Part shown: piece by piece, positions 52,662-61,591 of the stretch
Position numbering within the stretch: position 1 is the stretch's first letter
Layout of the letters: every line of letters starts with the position of its first letter
Assembly: GCF_037027585.1 (NCBI RefSeq)
Contig: NZ_JAXCLE010000010.1
Location: 62,001 to 126,000 of the forward strand
Direction of reading: 5' to 3'
DNA: 64,000 nucleotides
Source: Solibacillus ferritrahens
GTDB lineage: Bacteria; Bacillota; Bacilli; Bacillales_A; Planococcaceae
Program-made: the position numbers and the translations under genes
The notes under the pieces: generated by a model
Databases searched by the model: none
The model's input: only the letters and a program-made list of their open reading frames with translations
Told to the model about the DNA's origin: nothing

Positions 52662-52766
52662 TTAAAAGCCGACAAAAAGTGAAATTATAAAAGTAATGAC
52701 TCCAGAGACGCCAAGAAGAGTGAGCATTTCAGTGCCTTTGTATGTAATTTCCTTTTTTTGGATCAT
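52662..52766 (-). CDS. 34-residue small membrane protein
   Basis: An ATG-started frame with a strong ribosome binding site (AAGGGGTG, six bases before the ATG). The product begins with a polar 11-residue head (MIQKKEITYKG) and has one hydrophobic helix (about 15-33, LLGVSGVITFIISLFVGF). It lies between two plus-strand genes and is antisense to neither. Not recognised as a known family; likely a real small protein given the RBS and the clean head-plus-helix design. Confidence 0.55.
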   Translation of the reverse strand: MIQKKEITYKGTEMLTLLGVSGVITFIISLFVGF

Positions 52767-52916
52767 AGTCAACACCCCTTTATTTTGCTTTATTACTTAT
52801 TAATATCCGTTTTTTGGATTTTTTAATCCTAAATAGTTAAGGTTTTAAAAGAAATTCACAGGGTATATTAGTAATATGAATGGAAAACAAAATCAAATGA
52901 TATTGGAGGTAATATT

Positions 52917-53321
52917 ATGGCTAAATTAAAAGGTAAAGGTGTTGTAATGGCGGGTTTAATAGCTGGAGCAGCGTCTTTCTTAAGTAAGAAAGAAAACCGT
53001 GATAAAGCAATGGATTATTTAAATAAAGCAAAAGGTAAAGTAGATGAAAAGGGTGGCATGCAAGGTTTAATGCAGAAAGCCCAAGAAAAAGTAACCGGTA
53101 ACGATGCGGCCCATTCTCCAATTACGAAAGATCTGAATACGAATATTGCTAAGTCTGCCTCTGTCGGAAAAGATGACTATGAGGAAGAAACGTTGGAAGA
53201 AGTTGCAATGACAGCCGGAGATGTTGCCGATCATACTTTAGAAGGTAACCAAATGGTTGAAGAAGGCGCTCAAACAACAACGGATTATTACAATGAAGAG
53301 CAGGATAAACGTTCTAAATAA
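52917..53321 (+). CDS. Hypothetical YtxH-like stress protein
   Basis: A 134-residue, highly charged protein. An N-terminal hydrophobic segment (KGVVMAGLIAGAASFLSKKENRDKAMDYLNKAKGKV) resembles the YtxH/general-stress type glycine-rich helix followed by a Lys-rich amphipathic helix. The last half is acidic (Glu/Asp) with no known motif. RBS TTGGAGG seven bases before the ATG. No close family is named with certainty. Confidence 0.65.
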   Translation: MAKLKGKGVVMAGLIAGAASFLSKKENRDKAMDYLNKAKGKVDEKGGMQGLMQKAQEKVTGNDAAHSPITKDLNTNIAKSASVGKDDYEEETLEEVAMTAGDVADHTLEGNQMVEEGAQTTTDYYNEEQDKRSK

Positions 53322-53342
53322 ATAATTAAAAACTATAGCAAC

Positions 53343-53390
53343 AAAAAAAGGGTTTGTCTGAATAGTCATAAAGACTTTCAGACAAACCCT
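53343..53390 (-). terminator. Terminator after the CoA-transferase gene
   Basis: AGGGTTTGTCTGAA pairs with TTCAGACAAACCCT. The minus side ends in seven T; it may also serve the plus-strand gene. Confidence 0.85.
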
Positions 53391-53406
53391 ATATGTGTGC
53401 ATGAAA

Positions 53407-54927
53407 TTAAGATTTAGCTACTTCTTTTTTCATTGTTTTATTTTTAGCAAGGTTTACGTGCCAAGAAAGAGCTTCCTCTAAAATGTGAGGAGTTTGCGCG
53501 CCGCCTGTAGCTTCGTAAGCGCGGTTGTAGTAATCCCATAATTGATCTTTGAAATCTGGGTGTGCACAGTTTTCGATGATTAACTTAACACGCTCTTGTG
53601 GAGCAAGTCCGCGTAAGTCCGCGATACCTTGTTCAGTTACGATTACGTCTACATCATGCTCAGTGTGGTCTACGTGAGAAACCATCGGTACGATTGAAGA
53701 AATCGCGCCGCCTTTTGCATATGATTTCGTTACGAAGATACCAAGACGAGCGTTACGTGCGAAGTCACCAGAACCGCCGATACCATTCATCATTTTTGTA
53801 CCTGAAACGTGTGTAGAGTTTACGTTACCATAGATGTCCAACTCAAGAGCAGTGTTGATTGAGATTAAGCCCAAACGACGGATAAGCTCTGGGTGGTTAG
53901 AAATTTCCTGTGGACGTAAGCAAATTTTATCAGCATACTTTTCTAAGTTGCCGTATACTTTTTTCTGTAATTCTTCAGTAAGTGTAATTGATGTTGCAGC
54001 TGCAAAGCGAACTTTACCAGCGTCAATTAAGTTGAATACAGCGTCTTGTAATACTTCAGAAGCTACTACTAAGTTTTCGAATTCTGAATCAGCAAAACCG
54101 TCAAGTACAGCATTAGCTACAGAACCTACACCAGATTGTAATGGCATTAATTCATTTGTTAAACGACCAGCTTTGATTTCATCGCGGAAGAAGTCTAATA
54201 AGATGTTTGCCATGTTTTGAGTTTCCTCATCTGGAGGAACGATTAATGAAGGAGCGTCTGGCTCTTCAGAAATAACGATTGCTTGAATTTTGTCTAAATC
54301 TACGCGAATACCAATTTCACCAATACGTTGCTCAGCATTTGTCATTGGAATAGCATCACGCTTACCTTGTTCACCTGGAACGTAAATATCGTGAATACCG
54401 ATTAATGCTTCTGGATGTGAGATATTTAATTCGATAATAATGTTCTCAGCATACTCAGCAAAAATTGGCGAGTTACCTACAGAGTTTGATGGAATAATTA
54501 ATCCATCTTCTGTAATAGCTACAGCTTCTAAAATTAAGTGCTTGATAGGGCCGATAATTCCTTGGCGCACTAACTCAGCATTATGAGAAAGGTGAGCGTC
54601 TACATAAGAAATTTCGCCTTTGTTAATTAAACCGCGCATTACTGCATCTCCCTGGAAAGGACCGCGTTTGTTAATAACACCAGCAGCAGCTAAATGGTTA
54701 TCAACTTCAGGACCTAATGAAGCCCCTGTATATACATCAATTTTAATTTTTTCATTTTTAGCGCGCTCAACTAAAGCCATTGGTACTACTTTAGCATCCC
54801 CTGCACGTGTGAATCCGGACATCCCTACTACTGTACCGTTTTCGATTAAAGCAGCTGCTTGTTCAGCTGTTACAATTTTATCTGCTAACCCTTTTAAACC
54901 TAAACGTTTCTCAACTCGTGGATCCAT
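53407..54927 (-). CDS. Acetyl-CoA hydrolase/succinate CoA-transferase family
   Basis: A 506-residue enzyme of the Cat1/AarC-type family, which moves CoA between acetate and succinate or hydrolyses acetyl-CoA. Two Rossmann-like halves are present; the catalytic glutamate lies in NLVVASEVLQDAVF, the oxyanion loop is MPLQSGVGSVANAVLDG, and GTKMMNGIGGSGDFARNA is the late signature. It could connect acetate handling to the TCA cycle. A possible cre element (55073-55086) lies upstream. Confidence 0.88.
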   Translation of the reverse strand: MDPRVEKRLGLKGLADKIVTAEQAAALIENGTVVGMSGFTRAGDAKVVPMALVERAKNEKIKIDVYTGASLGPEVDNHLAAAGVINKRGPFQGDAVMRGLINKGEISYVDAHLSHNAELVRQGIIGPIKHLILEAVAITEDGLIIPSNSVGNSPIFAEYAENIIIELNISHPEALIGIHDIYVPGEQGKRDAIPMTNAEQRIGEIGIRVDLDKIQAIVISEEPDAPSLIVPPDEETQNMANILLDFFRDEIKAGRLTNELMPLQSGVGSVANAVLDGFADSEFENLVVASEVLQDAVFNLIDAGKVRFAAATSITLTEELQKKVYGNLEKYADKICLRPQEISNHPELIRRLGLISINTALELDIYGNVNSTHVSGTKMMNGIGGSGDFARNARLGIFVTKSYAKGGAISSIVPMVSHVDHTEHDVDVIVTEQGIADLRGLAPQERVKLIIENCAHPDFKDQLWDYYNRAYEATGGAQTPHILEEALSWHVNLAKNKTMKKEVAKS

Positions 54928-55072
54928 TTAAAAATCCTCCCCTAAAAAAGTTTTTTAATCGTTTGATTAATCAGAAAATAATATTAGAATTTTCTGTTTT
55001 TTTAACCAGGTACTAAACTGGCATTTACGTTAATAATATCACCAAATTGTCACAATAACTTCACACATAGCA

Positions 55073-55086
55073 TAAAAGCGCTTAAA
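55073..55086. promoter_or_regulatory. cre-like site upstream of the CoA-transferase gene
   Basis: TAAAAGCGCTTAAA matches the catabolite-responsive element WTGNAANCGNWNNCAW with two mismatches in the core, around the palindrome AAGCGCTT. It lies about 146 bases before the start codon. CcpA control is inferred. Confidence 0.4.
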
Positions 55087-55230
55087 AGACGATTATTCGA
55101 GAACTATAAAGTTTAAAGTAGATAAATTCGCTTTTAAGGTTAATTTATTTGTGTTGGTAATGAGCAGATTTTTACAATTAATATAAAAAAGTGCTTGAAA
55201 AGGGGAAAGCAATCAGTTTAAAAAAAGATA

Positions 55231-55262
55231 AAAGCGACTTGTTATAAACAAGTCGCTTAGTA
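55231..55262 (-). terminator. Terminator after the LytTR gene
   Basis: AAGCGACTTGT pairs with ACAAGTCGCTT; the minus side ends in TTTATCTTTTTTT. Confidence 0.9.
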
Positions 55263-55270
55263 AATTTCGT

Positions 55271-55858
55271 TTAGAATCCTAAAGAGCGGCGGAAGTAGCT
55301 GGCATAGCGTTGGATTTCTTCAATATAATCGATGTTCACGATATATGAACGGTGGCATCGAATAAATGAATCAGGTGCCAAGAACAGCTCCAAGTCACTT
55401 AGATTCAAACGGTGGTAGCCTTCGCGTTGCATCGTTTTAACAAAAGTTTTACGTAATTGAGTTTCCAGATAGATAACCTGATTATGTTTAATTGGGTACC
55501 AACAATCATCAATTTTCACTGTAATATAATTTGTTAAGAACGGTGAGGGCTTTTGAGGGAAAATGGCCGTAATGGCACCTTTTGTTTCACCTTCTTCGAT
55601 GAGGGGAATGCTCATTCCGTAATAAGGAACCCCGAATACATCCGATTCAATGTAAGAATTAATCTTCTGACCATACGTTAATGCTTTGTAAGCTGCTGAA
55701 CCTTCTTTAATTGGGTCACCTGGCTTAATTTTTAAATCTACTTTTTTGCTTGGTTGGTAGTAAATGTACTCATTCGTATCTGAAATAGCAATGGAAGTAT
55801 TTTCAGGGAAAAATTCTTTAATGACTTCCATAATTTCTTCTATTTGTTTTGGTTCCAC
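55271..55858 (-). CDS. PAS-like/LytTR transcriptional regulator with shortened DNA-binding domain
   Basis: A 195-residue regulator. The N-terminal 110 residues look PAS-like (ENTSIAISDTNEYIYYQPS, then GVPYYGMSIPLIEEGETKGAITAIFP). A LytTR domain begins near 112 (ITVKIDDCWYPIKHNQVIYLETQLRKTFVKT). It ends abruptly: HRSYIVNIDYIEEIQ runs straight into RYASYFRRSLGF. In normal LytTR domains about 20 residues (the last strands and loop) separate these. An in-frame deletion of roughly 60-75 bases is likely. GTG 55858 is seven bases from GAGGTG and is the start; the frame extends further upstream. Confidence 0.8.
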   Translation of the reverse strand: MEPKQIEEIMEVIKEFFPENTSIAISDTNEYIYYQPSKKVDLKIKPGDPIKEGSAAYKALTYGQKINSYIESDVFGVPYYGMSIPLIEEGETKGAITAIFPQKPSPFLTNYITVKIDDCWYPIKHNQVIYLETQLRKTFVKTMQREGYHRLNLSDLELFLAPDSFIRCHRSYIVNIDYIEEIQRYASYFRRSLGF

Positions 55859-55891
55859 TTTATAACACCTCTTTATAAGCATTTTATACAA

Positions 55892-56410
55892 TTATGAACT
55901 ATTTTGCTACATATTAAAAGAGATTAAGGTTAAGAAGATTTTTTTTATAAATAATTAGTTTTTACATAAAAGTAAAGTGAATTTTATTGGAAATATTTAT
56001 TGGCTAAATGTATTCCATTTATAATCTAAAAAAGGTTTGATTTACTAGTAATATAAATTCATTTACGGATACTATTTCTAAAAAAGGGAAGTATCATAAT
56101 CATTTAGAACTATACTGAATGTTAAAATTAGGTTGAAAGAAAAAGTTAGAATATGTTAATATTCACTATAGTTACTAATAAATGCACAATTATATACGAA
56201 ATATATTATAGTTAATTAAACTCTAATACGTATAAATAATTACTTCACATAATAATTTGTAAAATTTATTAAAGAAATTTTAGCAGATTGGATGGAGCGG
56301 TAGGCATCTCTATCTGCAATGTAAGGACAATATCACGTACTTTTTGTATTTGAGTTGTCTTTCTAAGTTAAGAAACAGAATGTCTATTCTGAAGAAAGAT
56401 GGGGTAATTT
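55892..56410. other. AT-rich divergent intergenic region
   Basis: Some 520 bases between the minus-strand LytTR gene and the plus-strand AraC gene. No coding frame, hairpin terminator or known riboswitch is evident. One small inverted repeat, CAGAAT-GTCT-ATTCTG (56376-56391), lies 20 bases before the AraC gene and could be a regulator site. Confidence 0.6.
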
Positions 56411-57205
56411 ATGCAACTACATCAGTATTCGATTTCGGAAACAATTTCAAAGCGCTACTTTCAGGAGATTGACAATATTAATCAATACGCAGGTATTGAG
56501 GATTTTTTTGTGTTGGAATCTCGATTAATTTTTGAAATTTATCATTTAGAAGCAACAAAGGCGAAAAAGACACTACATGAAATAATAGACATTTTATCTG
56601 CACGCTTTGGAAAACAAGTGATAAAAGTAGTACGTTCATATTTTGTTACTTTATCTTCAATTGTGGCACGTAAGCTGTTGGACAACCAAGTTCCATCTAA
56701 AAAAGCATTTGCCTTTAACTTAGCATGTGCGGATATGGTAGAAAACAAAATGAAAGATGCCGAGTTTCTACAATTTGCGGATGATTTAGTAGAATTTTAT
56801 GTATACTTTATCGCTGATCGTAAACAGCCAACATTCCGTCACCAGACAGTAAACAAAGTGATTATGTACATAAATGATGAGCTCGAAAATGATCTTACAG
56901 TTGAAAGTATTGCAGCAAACTTCCATATTAGTACGAGTCATCTATCTCGAATATTCCGTGAGCATGTTGGTATAACATTGGTGGAATATTTAAATGTTCG
57001 TCGAGTAGAAGAATCTCAATATTATTTGCGCCATACAAATAAGAGCATTACATCAATTTCTGAACAATTCCATTTTTGTAATCAAAGCTACTTCACAAGA
57101 ATATTTAAGAAATATACTGGTGTAACACCGAAACATTTCCGTGATGAGTTGCATCATGAATTTTTCCGCTTTGAAATGGCTGAAATCGTATATGAAAATG
57201 TATGA
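56411..57205 (+). CDS. AraC family transcriptional regulator
   Basis: A 264-residue regulator. The C-terminal 100 residues are an AraC/XylS double helix-turn-helix (VESIAANFHISTSHLSRIFREHVG and ITSISEQFHFCNQSYFTRIFKKYTGVTPKHFRD). The N-terminal 150 residues are helical (KRYFQEIDNINQYAGIEDFF) and lack a cupin or response-regulator motif, so the ligand is unknown. The site before ATG 56411 is GATGGGG. Terminator follows. Its neighbours do not reveal a target. Confidence 0.85.
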   Translation: MQLHQYSISETISKRYFQEIDNINQYAGIEDFFVLESRLIFEIYHLEATKAKKTLHEIIDILSARFGKQVIKVVRSYFVTLSSIVARKLLDNQVPSKKAFAFNLACADMVENKMKDAEFLQFADDLVEFYVYFIADRKQPTFRHQTVNKVIMYINDELENDLTVESIAANFHISTSHLSRIFREHVGITLVEYLNVRRVEESQYYLRHTNKSITSISEQFHFCNQSYFTRIFKKYTGVTPKHFRDELHHEFFRFEMAEIVYENV

Positions 57206-57310
57206 TGTTTTAAATTTACAACGTAAAATTATAATCAACTTATTCAAAAAATCATGTTTTTGACAGGAAGGTTTTAATAATAAATTTCAGAAAAAAAAGA
57301 AAAATATTTC

Positions 57311-57353
57311 AAAACTCTGCATGGTATATAGTGTTACATGTAGAGTTTTTCTT
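57311..57353 (+). terminator. Terminator after the AraC gene
   Basis: AAAACTCTGCATG pairs with CATGTAGAGTTTTT, then CTTTT. Confidence 0.75.
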
Positions 57354-57488
57354 TTGTTAAAATGAAACAAATGATTAAGATTTTCAAAATTGATTCTCAA
57401 TCAAACTAGTTTTATACTAACTAGAGATTAAAAAATAGGTTGCCTTAATTGAATAGTGAATTTGCAATCATAGTTTAAGGAGAGAAAC

Positions 57489-57743
57489 ATGAAAAAGTAT
57501 GAAAAAGCAATATCGCTCGTATTAGTAGCAGGAGCAAGTTTATCTGCATTGTTTTTTATAGTAAAACAAAATATGGAAGCAGCGATTTTATCAATGACAA
57601 TTATGTTTACGTTTACGAATTTTTTCCGTGCAAGGACATTTAAAGAAAAAGGTCATGAAAAAGAAGCAAAATGGATGCGTAATATGTCTACTTTGTTTGC
57701 GGTTTTAACGATTGTCGTATTATTAGTAATTCTCAACGGATAA
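57489..57743 (+). CDS. Small two-helix membrane protein
   Basis: An 84-residue protein with membrane segments at about 8-30 (ISLVLVAGASLSALFFIVK), 32-45 (AAILSMTIMFTFTNFF) and 66-83 (LFAVLTIVVLLVIL), separated by a charged RARTFKEKGHEKEAKWMR loop. Not recognised as a known family. RBS AAGGAG nine bases upstream. It ends 25 bases before the VanY-type gene, so co-transcription is likely. Confidence 0.65.
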   Translation: MKKYEKAISLVLVAGASLSALFFIVKQNMEAAILSMTIMFTFTNFFRARTFKEKGHEKEAKWMRNMSTLFAVLTIVVLLVILNG

Positions 57744-57768
57744 CATTAGAAGAAGAAGGCGAACTTTA

Positions 57769-58653
57769 ATGAACCAAAAAGCAAAAAGAAAGAGCCCTAT
57801 CGTATTGATTTTTTCCATATCCATCATATTATTGATTGCGATTTTAGGCACTATTTATTATAAATATAATACCGCTCAGTCAAGCACGCTCGAGGAACCT
57901 GTCGTCCCATCGGAGCAGGAGGAAAAAACTGAACCAGATAACACATCTAATCCTTCACAACTGGAAGGTAACGATAACTCTGGTATAAAGCCACAGGAGG
58001 AAAAACCTCTTTCTTTGCCAGGTGAGCAAAAAGAAGAACCGAATGGAGATAAGTCGGAAACACCTTCAACAGACACTAAAGAAGAAGTAATACTTGAAAA
58101 TGGCTATATTGTAGGACAAGAACCTGCAACAGACCCTACTTATGTAAAAGGGGTTTTAATAGTAAATAAAAAAATACCTCTTCCAGCATCATATAATAAA
58201 GGTGAGGATTCCAAGGCGCGCTCAGCATTTGACAAAATGGCTGGAGCTGCTAAGGGAGAAGGAATAGAGCTAGTTGCATTTAGTGGCTTCCGTTCTTATG
58301 AGTACCAAAAGACATTATATGATCGTTATGTAAAAAGAGACGGTAAAGATGCTGCTGACCGATACAGTGCAAGACCGGGGTATTCCGAACACCAAACAGG
58401 CTTAGCCTTTGATATTGGCGAAAAGGGTCAAGAGGATTTATGGTTGACGAATGCTTTCGGTGAAACAAAAGCAGGGCAATGGTTAGCTCAAAATTCTCAT
58501 AAATTCGGATTTATATTGCGTTACCCTAAAGGTAAGGAGCAAATTACCGGCTTTATGCATGAGTCTTGGCATTTCCGTTATTTAGAGGGCGATTTAGCAA
58601 CAAAGGTTTATGAAGCAGGAGTTACATTGGAAGAATATTTAGGGATAAATTAA
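57769..58653 (+). CDS. D-alanyl-D-alanine carboxypeptidase, VanY/M15B family
   Basis: A 294-residue anchored peptidase that trims D-Ala from peptidoglycan stems. An N-terminal membrane helix (about 13-30), then a Glu/Pro/Ser-rich linker (35-105) and the M15B domain (about 120-290). Zinc-site motifs are SEHQTGLAFDIG (His and Asp ligands, SxHxxGxAxD) and HESWHFRY (catalytic Glu and His). Length equals typical DdcY. It follows the small membrane protein gene. Confidence 0.92.
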   Translation: MNQKAKRKSPIVLIFSISIILLIAILGTIYYKYNTAQSSTLEEPVVPSEQEEKTEPDNTSNPSQLEGNDNSGIKPQEEKPLSLPGEQKEEPNGDKSETPSTDTKEEVILENGYIVGQEPATDPTYVKGVLIVNKKIPLPASYNKGEDSKARSAFDKMAGAAKGEGIELVAFSGFRSYEYQKTLYDRYVKRDGKDAADRYSARPGYSEHQTGLAFDIGEKGQEDLWLTNAFGETKAGQWLAQNSHKFGFILRYPKGKEQITGFMHESWHFRYLEGDLATKVYEAGVTLEEYLGIN

Positions 58654-58695
58654 AAAAAATGGGGTGTGCTGTTCATAAGCACATCCCATTTTTTA
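58654..58695. terminator. Bidirectional terminator overlapping the cls stop codon
   Basis: AAAAAATGGGGTGTGCT pairs with AGCACATCCCATTTTTT. The cls stop (58693-58695) lies at its edge. Confidence 0.9.
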
Positions 58696-60159
58696 TAAGA
58701 TTGGTGATAACAACCGTGATATCGATTCTCTGAATTTAGTGTAGTTCGACCGGTTTTTATAAAGCTCCAATGTAAGCTCGGAGCAATCCATTATGTCACT
58801 TTCAAATATTTCTGCAAGGCGGTGGGCCAATGCGCGGTCATAGATAAGTGCGTTAACTTCAAAGTTTAAACTAAAACTTCGTACATCAATATTGGCTGTT
58901 CCGACAGAAGCAATCTCATCATCAACGACAATCGTTTTGGCATGAATAAAGCCTTTTTCATAATGATATACTTTGGCGCCTGCTTCAACAAGTGGGCCTA
59001 CATATGAATAAGTTGCCCAGTAGACAAACATGTGGTCCGGCTTATTTGGAATCATGATGCGTACATCAATACCTGAGAGAGCTGCGATACGGATGGCATC
59101 AAAAAATGATTCATCTGGAATGAAATACGGGGACTGTATGTACACGTATTTTTTTGCATTTGCTATTAAATGCAAGTAATTATTTTTGATTACTTCCCAT
59201 TCTGTATCAGGTCCGCTTGAAATAATTTGAAGGGCGGCCGTTCCTTTTTGCGGAATAATGGGAAAATAACGCTCTGCATAGATAAGATCTTTTTTGGCAC
59301 TCGCCTGATTCCAATCCAAAATGAACCGTGTCTGTAATGGATGGACAGCACTTCCTTCAATACGCAGATGGGTATCCCGCCAGTATCCGAATCGATCGGA
59401 TAGCCCTAAATATTCGTCCCCTACGTTAAACCCACCTATATAGCCAATTCGACCATCTATAACAGCGATTTTACGATGATTTCGGAAGTTTAATCGAGGA
59501 TTGATTAAAGGGAGGATAGATGGGAAAAACACTTCTACTTCCCCGCCAGCTTCAATCAGCTCTTTAAAATGACGTTTGCGAGTGCCACGGGAGCCCATCT
59601 CATCAAATAGAACCCGTACCTGTACACCTTGCTTTGCCTTTTTTATTAACGCATTTATAATTCTTTGCCCTAAATTATCCAATTTAAAAATATAATATTG
59701 AATGTGGATATGATTTTTTGCGTGGTTTATATCACTGATAAGTGACTCGAACTTGTCACTGCCATCTTCGAAAATCTTAATATCATTATCTTGGGTTAAA
59801 ACGGCATTACTTGTTTTTAAATTCATATACATAAGGCGGGTATAATTTCTTATATGTTCTGTGCGCAGCTCCAACTCATTATTTTCTATTGTTTCAATTT
59901 GATAATAGATTAGTTGTTCAATTCCAATATCTTTTCTTCCATCCCACCGGAATAAGTGCTTTTTCCTCAATTGTCTTCCCAATAATAAATAGAGAAAAAA
60001 TCCAACAAACGGGAGGAAAAAAAGAACAAGTAACCATGCCCAAGTGGATGAAGGCTTTTTGCGCTCTAGAAAGATAACGGTTAAAGCAAAAATAATATTT
60101 AAAAACATTATAATAGGAAATAAAAAATAGCCTTGAATAATAGCGTTCAAAAAGTTCAC
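58693..60159 (-). CDS. cls: Cardiolipin synthase
   Basis: A 488-residue phospholipase D-superfamily enzyme that condenses two phosphatidylglycerols. Two N-terminal helices (about 5-28 and 38-60) anchor it. The two HKD motifs are complete: NHRKIAVIDGRIGYIGG (about 225-241) and HAKTIVVDDEIASVGTANID (about 400-419). Start GTG 60159 or, with better spacing to AGGTG, TTG 60150; the ATG is absent. Confidence 0.92.
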   Translation of the reverse strand: MNFLNAIIQGYFLFPIIMFLNIIFALTVIFLERKKPSSTWAWLLVLFFLPFVGFFLYLLLGRQLRKKHLFRWDGRKDIGIEQLIYYQIETIENNELELRTEHIRNYTRLMYMNLKTSNAVLTQDNDIKIFEDGSDKFESLISDINHAKNHIHIQYYIFKLDNLGQRIINALIKKAKQGVQVRVLFDEMGSRGTRKRHFKELIEAGGEVEVFFPSILPLINPRLNFRNHRKIAVIDGRIGYIGGFNVGDEYLGLSDRFGYWRDTHLRIEGSAVHPLQTRFILDWNQASAKKDLIYAERYFPIIPQKGTAALQIISSGPDTEWEVIKNNYLHLIANAKKYVYIQSPYFIPDESFFDAIRIAALSGIDVRIMIPNKPDHMFVYWATYSYVGPLVEAGAKVYHYEKGFIHAKTIVVDDEIASVGTANIDVRSFSLNFEVNALIYDRALAHRLAEIFESDIMDCSELTLELYKNRSNYTKFRESISRLLSPIL

Positions 60160-60202
60160 CTACTTTCCTTCTCTCCTTCATTATATCGTATGAAGGCTAA
60201 AC

Positions 60203-60241
60203 AAAAAAAGAAACACTCGACAATTCTATAAGAGCGAGTGT
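60203..60241 (-). terminator. Terminator after the YwqG-like gene
   Basis: On the minus strand ACACTCG pairs with CGAGTGTT, followed by CTTTTTTTG. Confidence 0.8.
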
Positions 60242-60253
60242 ATCTTAATTTTC

Positions 60254-61054
60254 TTAATATTCCTCCACATGGAAGTATATATCCGAGAAATCACATTGCG
60301 CTAATTTTTCCGAGTTGATAAAGAAGCTAATAATCCCGCTATCTCCCCACATTATATTTTGTTCATCGTTAGAAACGATTTGTAGCAATAATGTATCATA
60401 ATGCTGCAAATACATAGAGGTTTTTCGGAAATCCTGGTGAATAAAATAAGGGTAGCCTCCGATTTTATGTTCAGCTGCTAAATAACTTTCTAAATAAACA
60501 TCTTCGAATGAACGGTCATCCAATGTAATAGATGCATTCATCATTTCAGGGTTGAAATAATTATGTAGCCGATAATCCATGGCTGATACGGGTTCAAACT
60601 GAGTAGTAGGGAGAAGCTTCATTTCATGTTGAATGGGAAAATTATTTAAGTCTACGTATTCTAAATAGGTGAAATCATGAATAAATTGATTATAGTGCCC
60701 AATATCAGGGATATATTGAACTTTAAAATGACAATAATCCGAATGGAATTTTACTTTCTCATAACATTGTTGAGCAATATAAAATTGTAAAATACCATCC
60801 TTAGGAAATGGGTGACCTAGCTTTATTTCCGAGAAATTTAGTTGTGCCAAAAAAAGCATATATCGATTCTGTCTATCTTTTGGATGCTCCATTTCATGTG
60901 TTAAAAACGGTAGCCCTGCAAATTTACTCTCATGTAAAAACGCCGGCTGCATTACTGGTTTTAATATGGCTACCTGTTCAGCAGAGTGACTTAAACTCGT
61001 ATGGAAATTAATTAACTCCTTAGGGATAAATATATTCTTATCTAAATGTGCCAT
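60254..61054 (-). CDS. DUF1963 (YwqG family) protein
   Basis: A 266-residue protein of the DUF1963/YwqG family. Landmarks are ESKFAGLPFLTHEMEHP (about 42-58), LAQLNFSEI, FPKDGILQFYI, IGGYPYFIHQD and LLLQIVSNDEQNIMWGDSGIISFFI. In B. subtilis YwqG lies with other ywq genes near a toxin locus; here no toxin is nearby. The role is unknown. RBS AAGGAGGG precedes ATG 61054. Confidence 0.85.
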   Translation of the reverse strand: MAHLDKNIFIPKELINFHTSLSHSAEQVAILKPVMQPAFLHESKFAGLPFLTHEMEHPKDRQNRYMLFLAQLNFSEIKLGHPFPKDGILQFYIAQQCYEKVKFHSDYCHFKVQYIPDIGHYNQFIHDFTYLEYVDLNNFPIQHEMKLLPTTQFEPVSAMDYRLHNYFNPEMMNASITLDDRSFEDVYLESYLAAEHKIGGYPYFIHQDFRKTSMYLQHYDTLLLQIVSNDEQNIMWGDSGIISFFINSEKLAQCDFSDIYFHVEEY

Positions 61055-61390
61055 TTGATGTCCCTCCTTTTGAAGTAATTCTATTCGAAATAGTCAATAT
61101 TACTCCAAAATTGTTCGTGATAATAACACTATTTCCACTTGTAAAATTTGCTAAACATGCCTAAAATTTAAATACAATTTGTTTTTAATATGTATATAAT
61201 AAACATTTGTTAAAAATAAATAAATTCCCTTGTAAACGAGTAAATTTTCACAAAAAATCAGTTAAGGGGGTTTATTTAATTTGCGAAAAGGTTAAGTTTA
61301 ACTATATTTAACTTTTGTAACGAAACTGAAAAATAAAAATAAGCTATTCCATGATACCATAGAGAAGTAGAAGGTCTGACCTTTGAAAAT

Positions 61391-61416
61391 TGAAACTTTT
61401 AAAACATAAAATCGTT
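61391..61416 (+). promoter_or_regulatory. ECF-type promoter candidate for the 45-residue gene
   Basis: TGAAAC (61391-61396), a 16-base spacer starting TTTT, and CGTT (61413-61416). The -35 is the full SigW-type element; the -10 has CGTTAT instead of CGTATA. Confidence 0.5.
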
Positions 61417-61453
61417 ATATATATTAGAATAGGAAAGTTTGAGGTGTAATCAA

Positions 61454-61591
61454 ATGGCGAAAGAGATTGATTTAAAGCGTATTGTTACAAACTTATCAAA
61501 AATAGGTGTTACGGCGACAGTTACGAAATCTCGTCTTGAGCTTTTAAAAGTTTTAACACCACCAACACAAACTCCACAAACACAAAATTAA
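61454..61591 (+). CDS. 45-residue small protein
   Basis: An ATG-started frame with GAGGTG seven bases upstream. The product starts MAKEIDLKRIVTNLSKIGV, continues with a basic amphipathic helix (TKSRLELLKVL) and ends in a Pro/Thr/Gln-rich tail (TPPTQTPQTQ). Not recognised. Its position right behind an ECF-like promoter and before a perfect 20-bp hairpin supports a genuine short transcript. It may be cytoplasmic; no membrane helix. Confidence 0.6.
   Translation: MAKEIDLKRIVTNLSKIGVTATVTKSRLELLKVLTPPTQTPQTQN

Noticed and set aside
57390..57404. TTGATT-CTC-AATCAA as a Fur box before the small membrane protein gene
   Set aside because: The half-sites and spacing do not fit the 7-1-7 Fur pattern and the neighbours are not iron genes.
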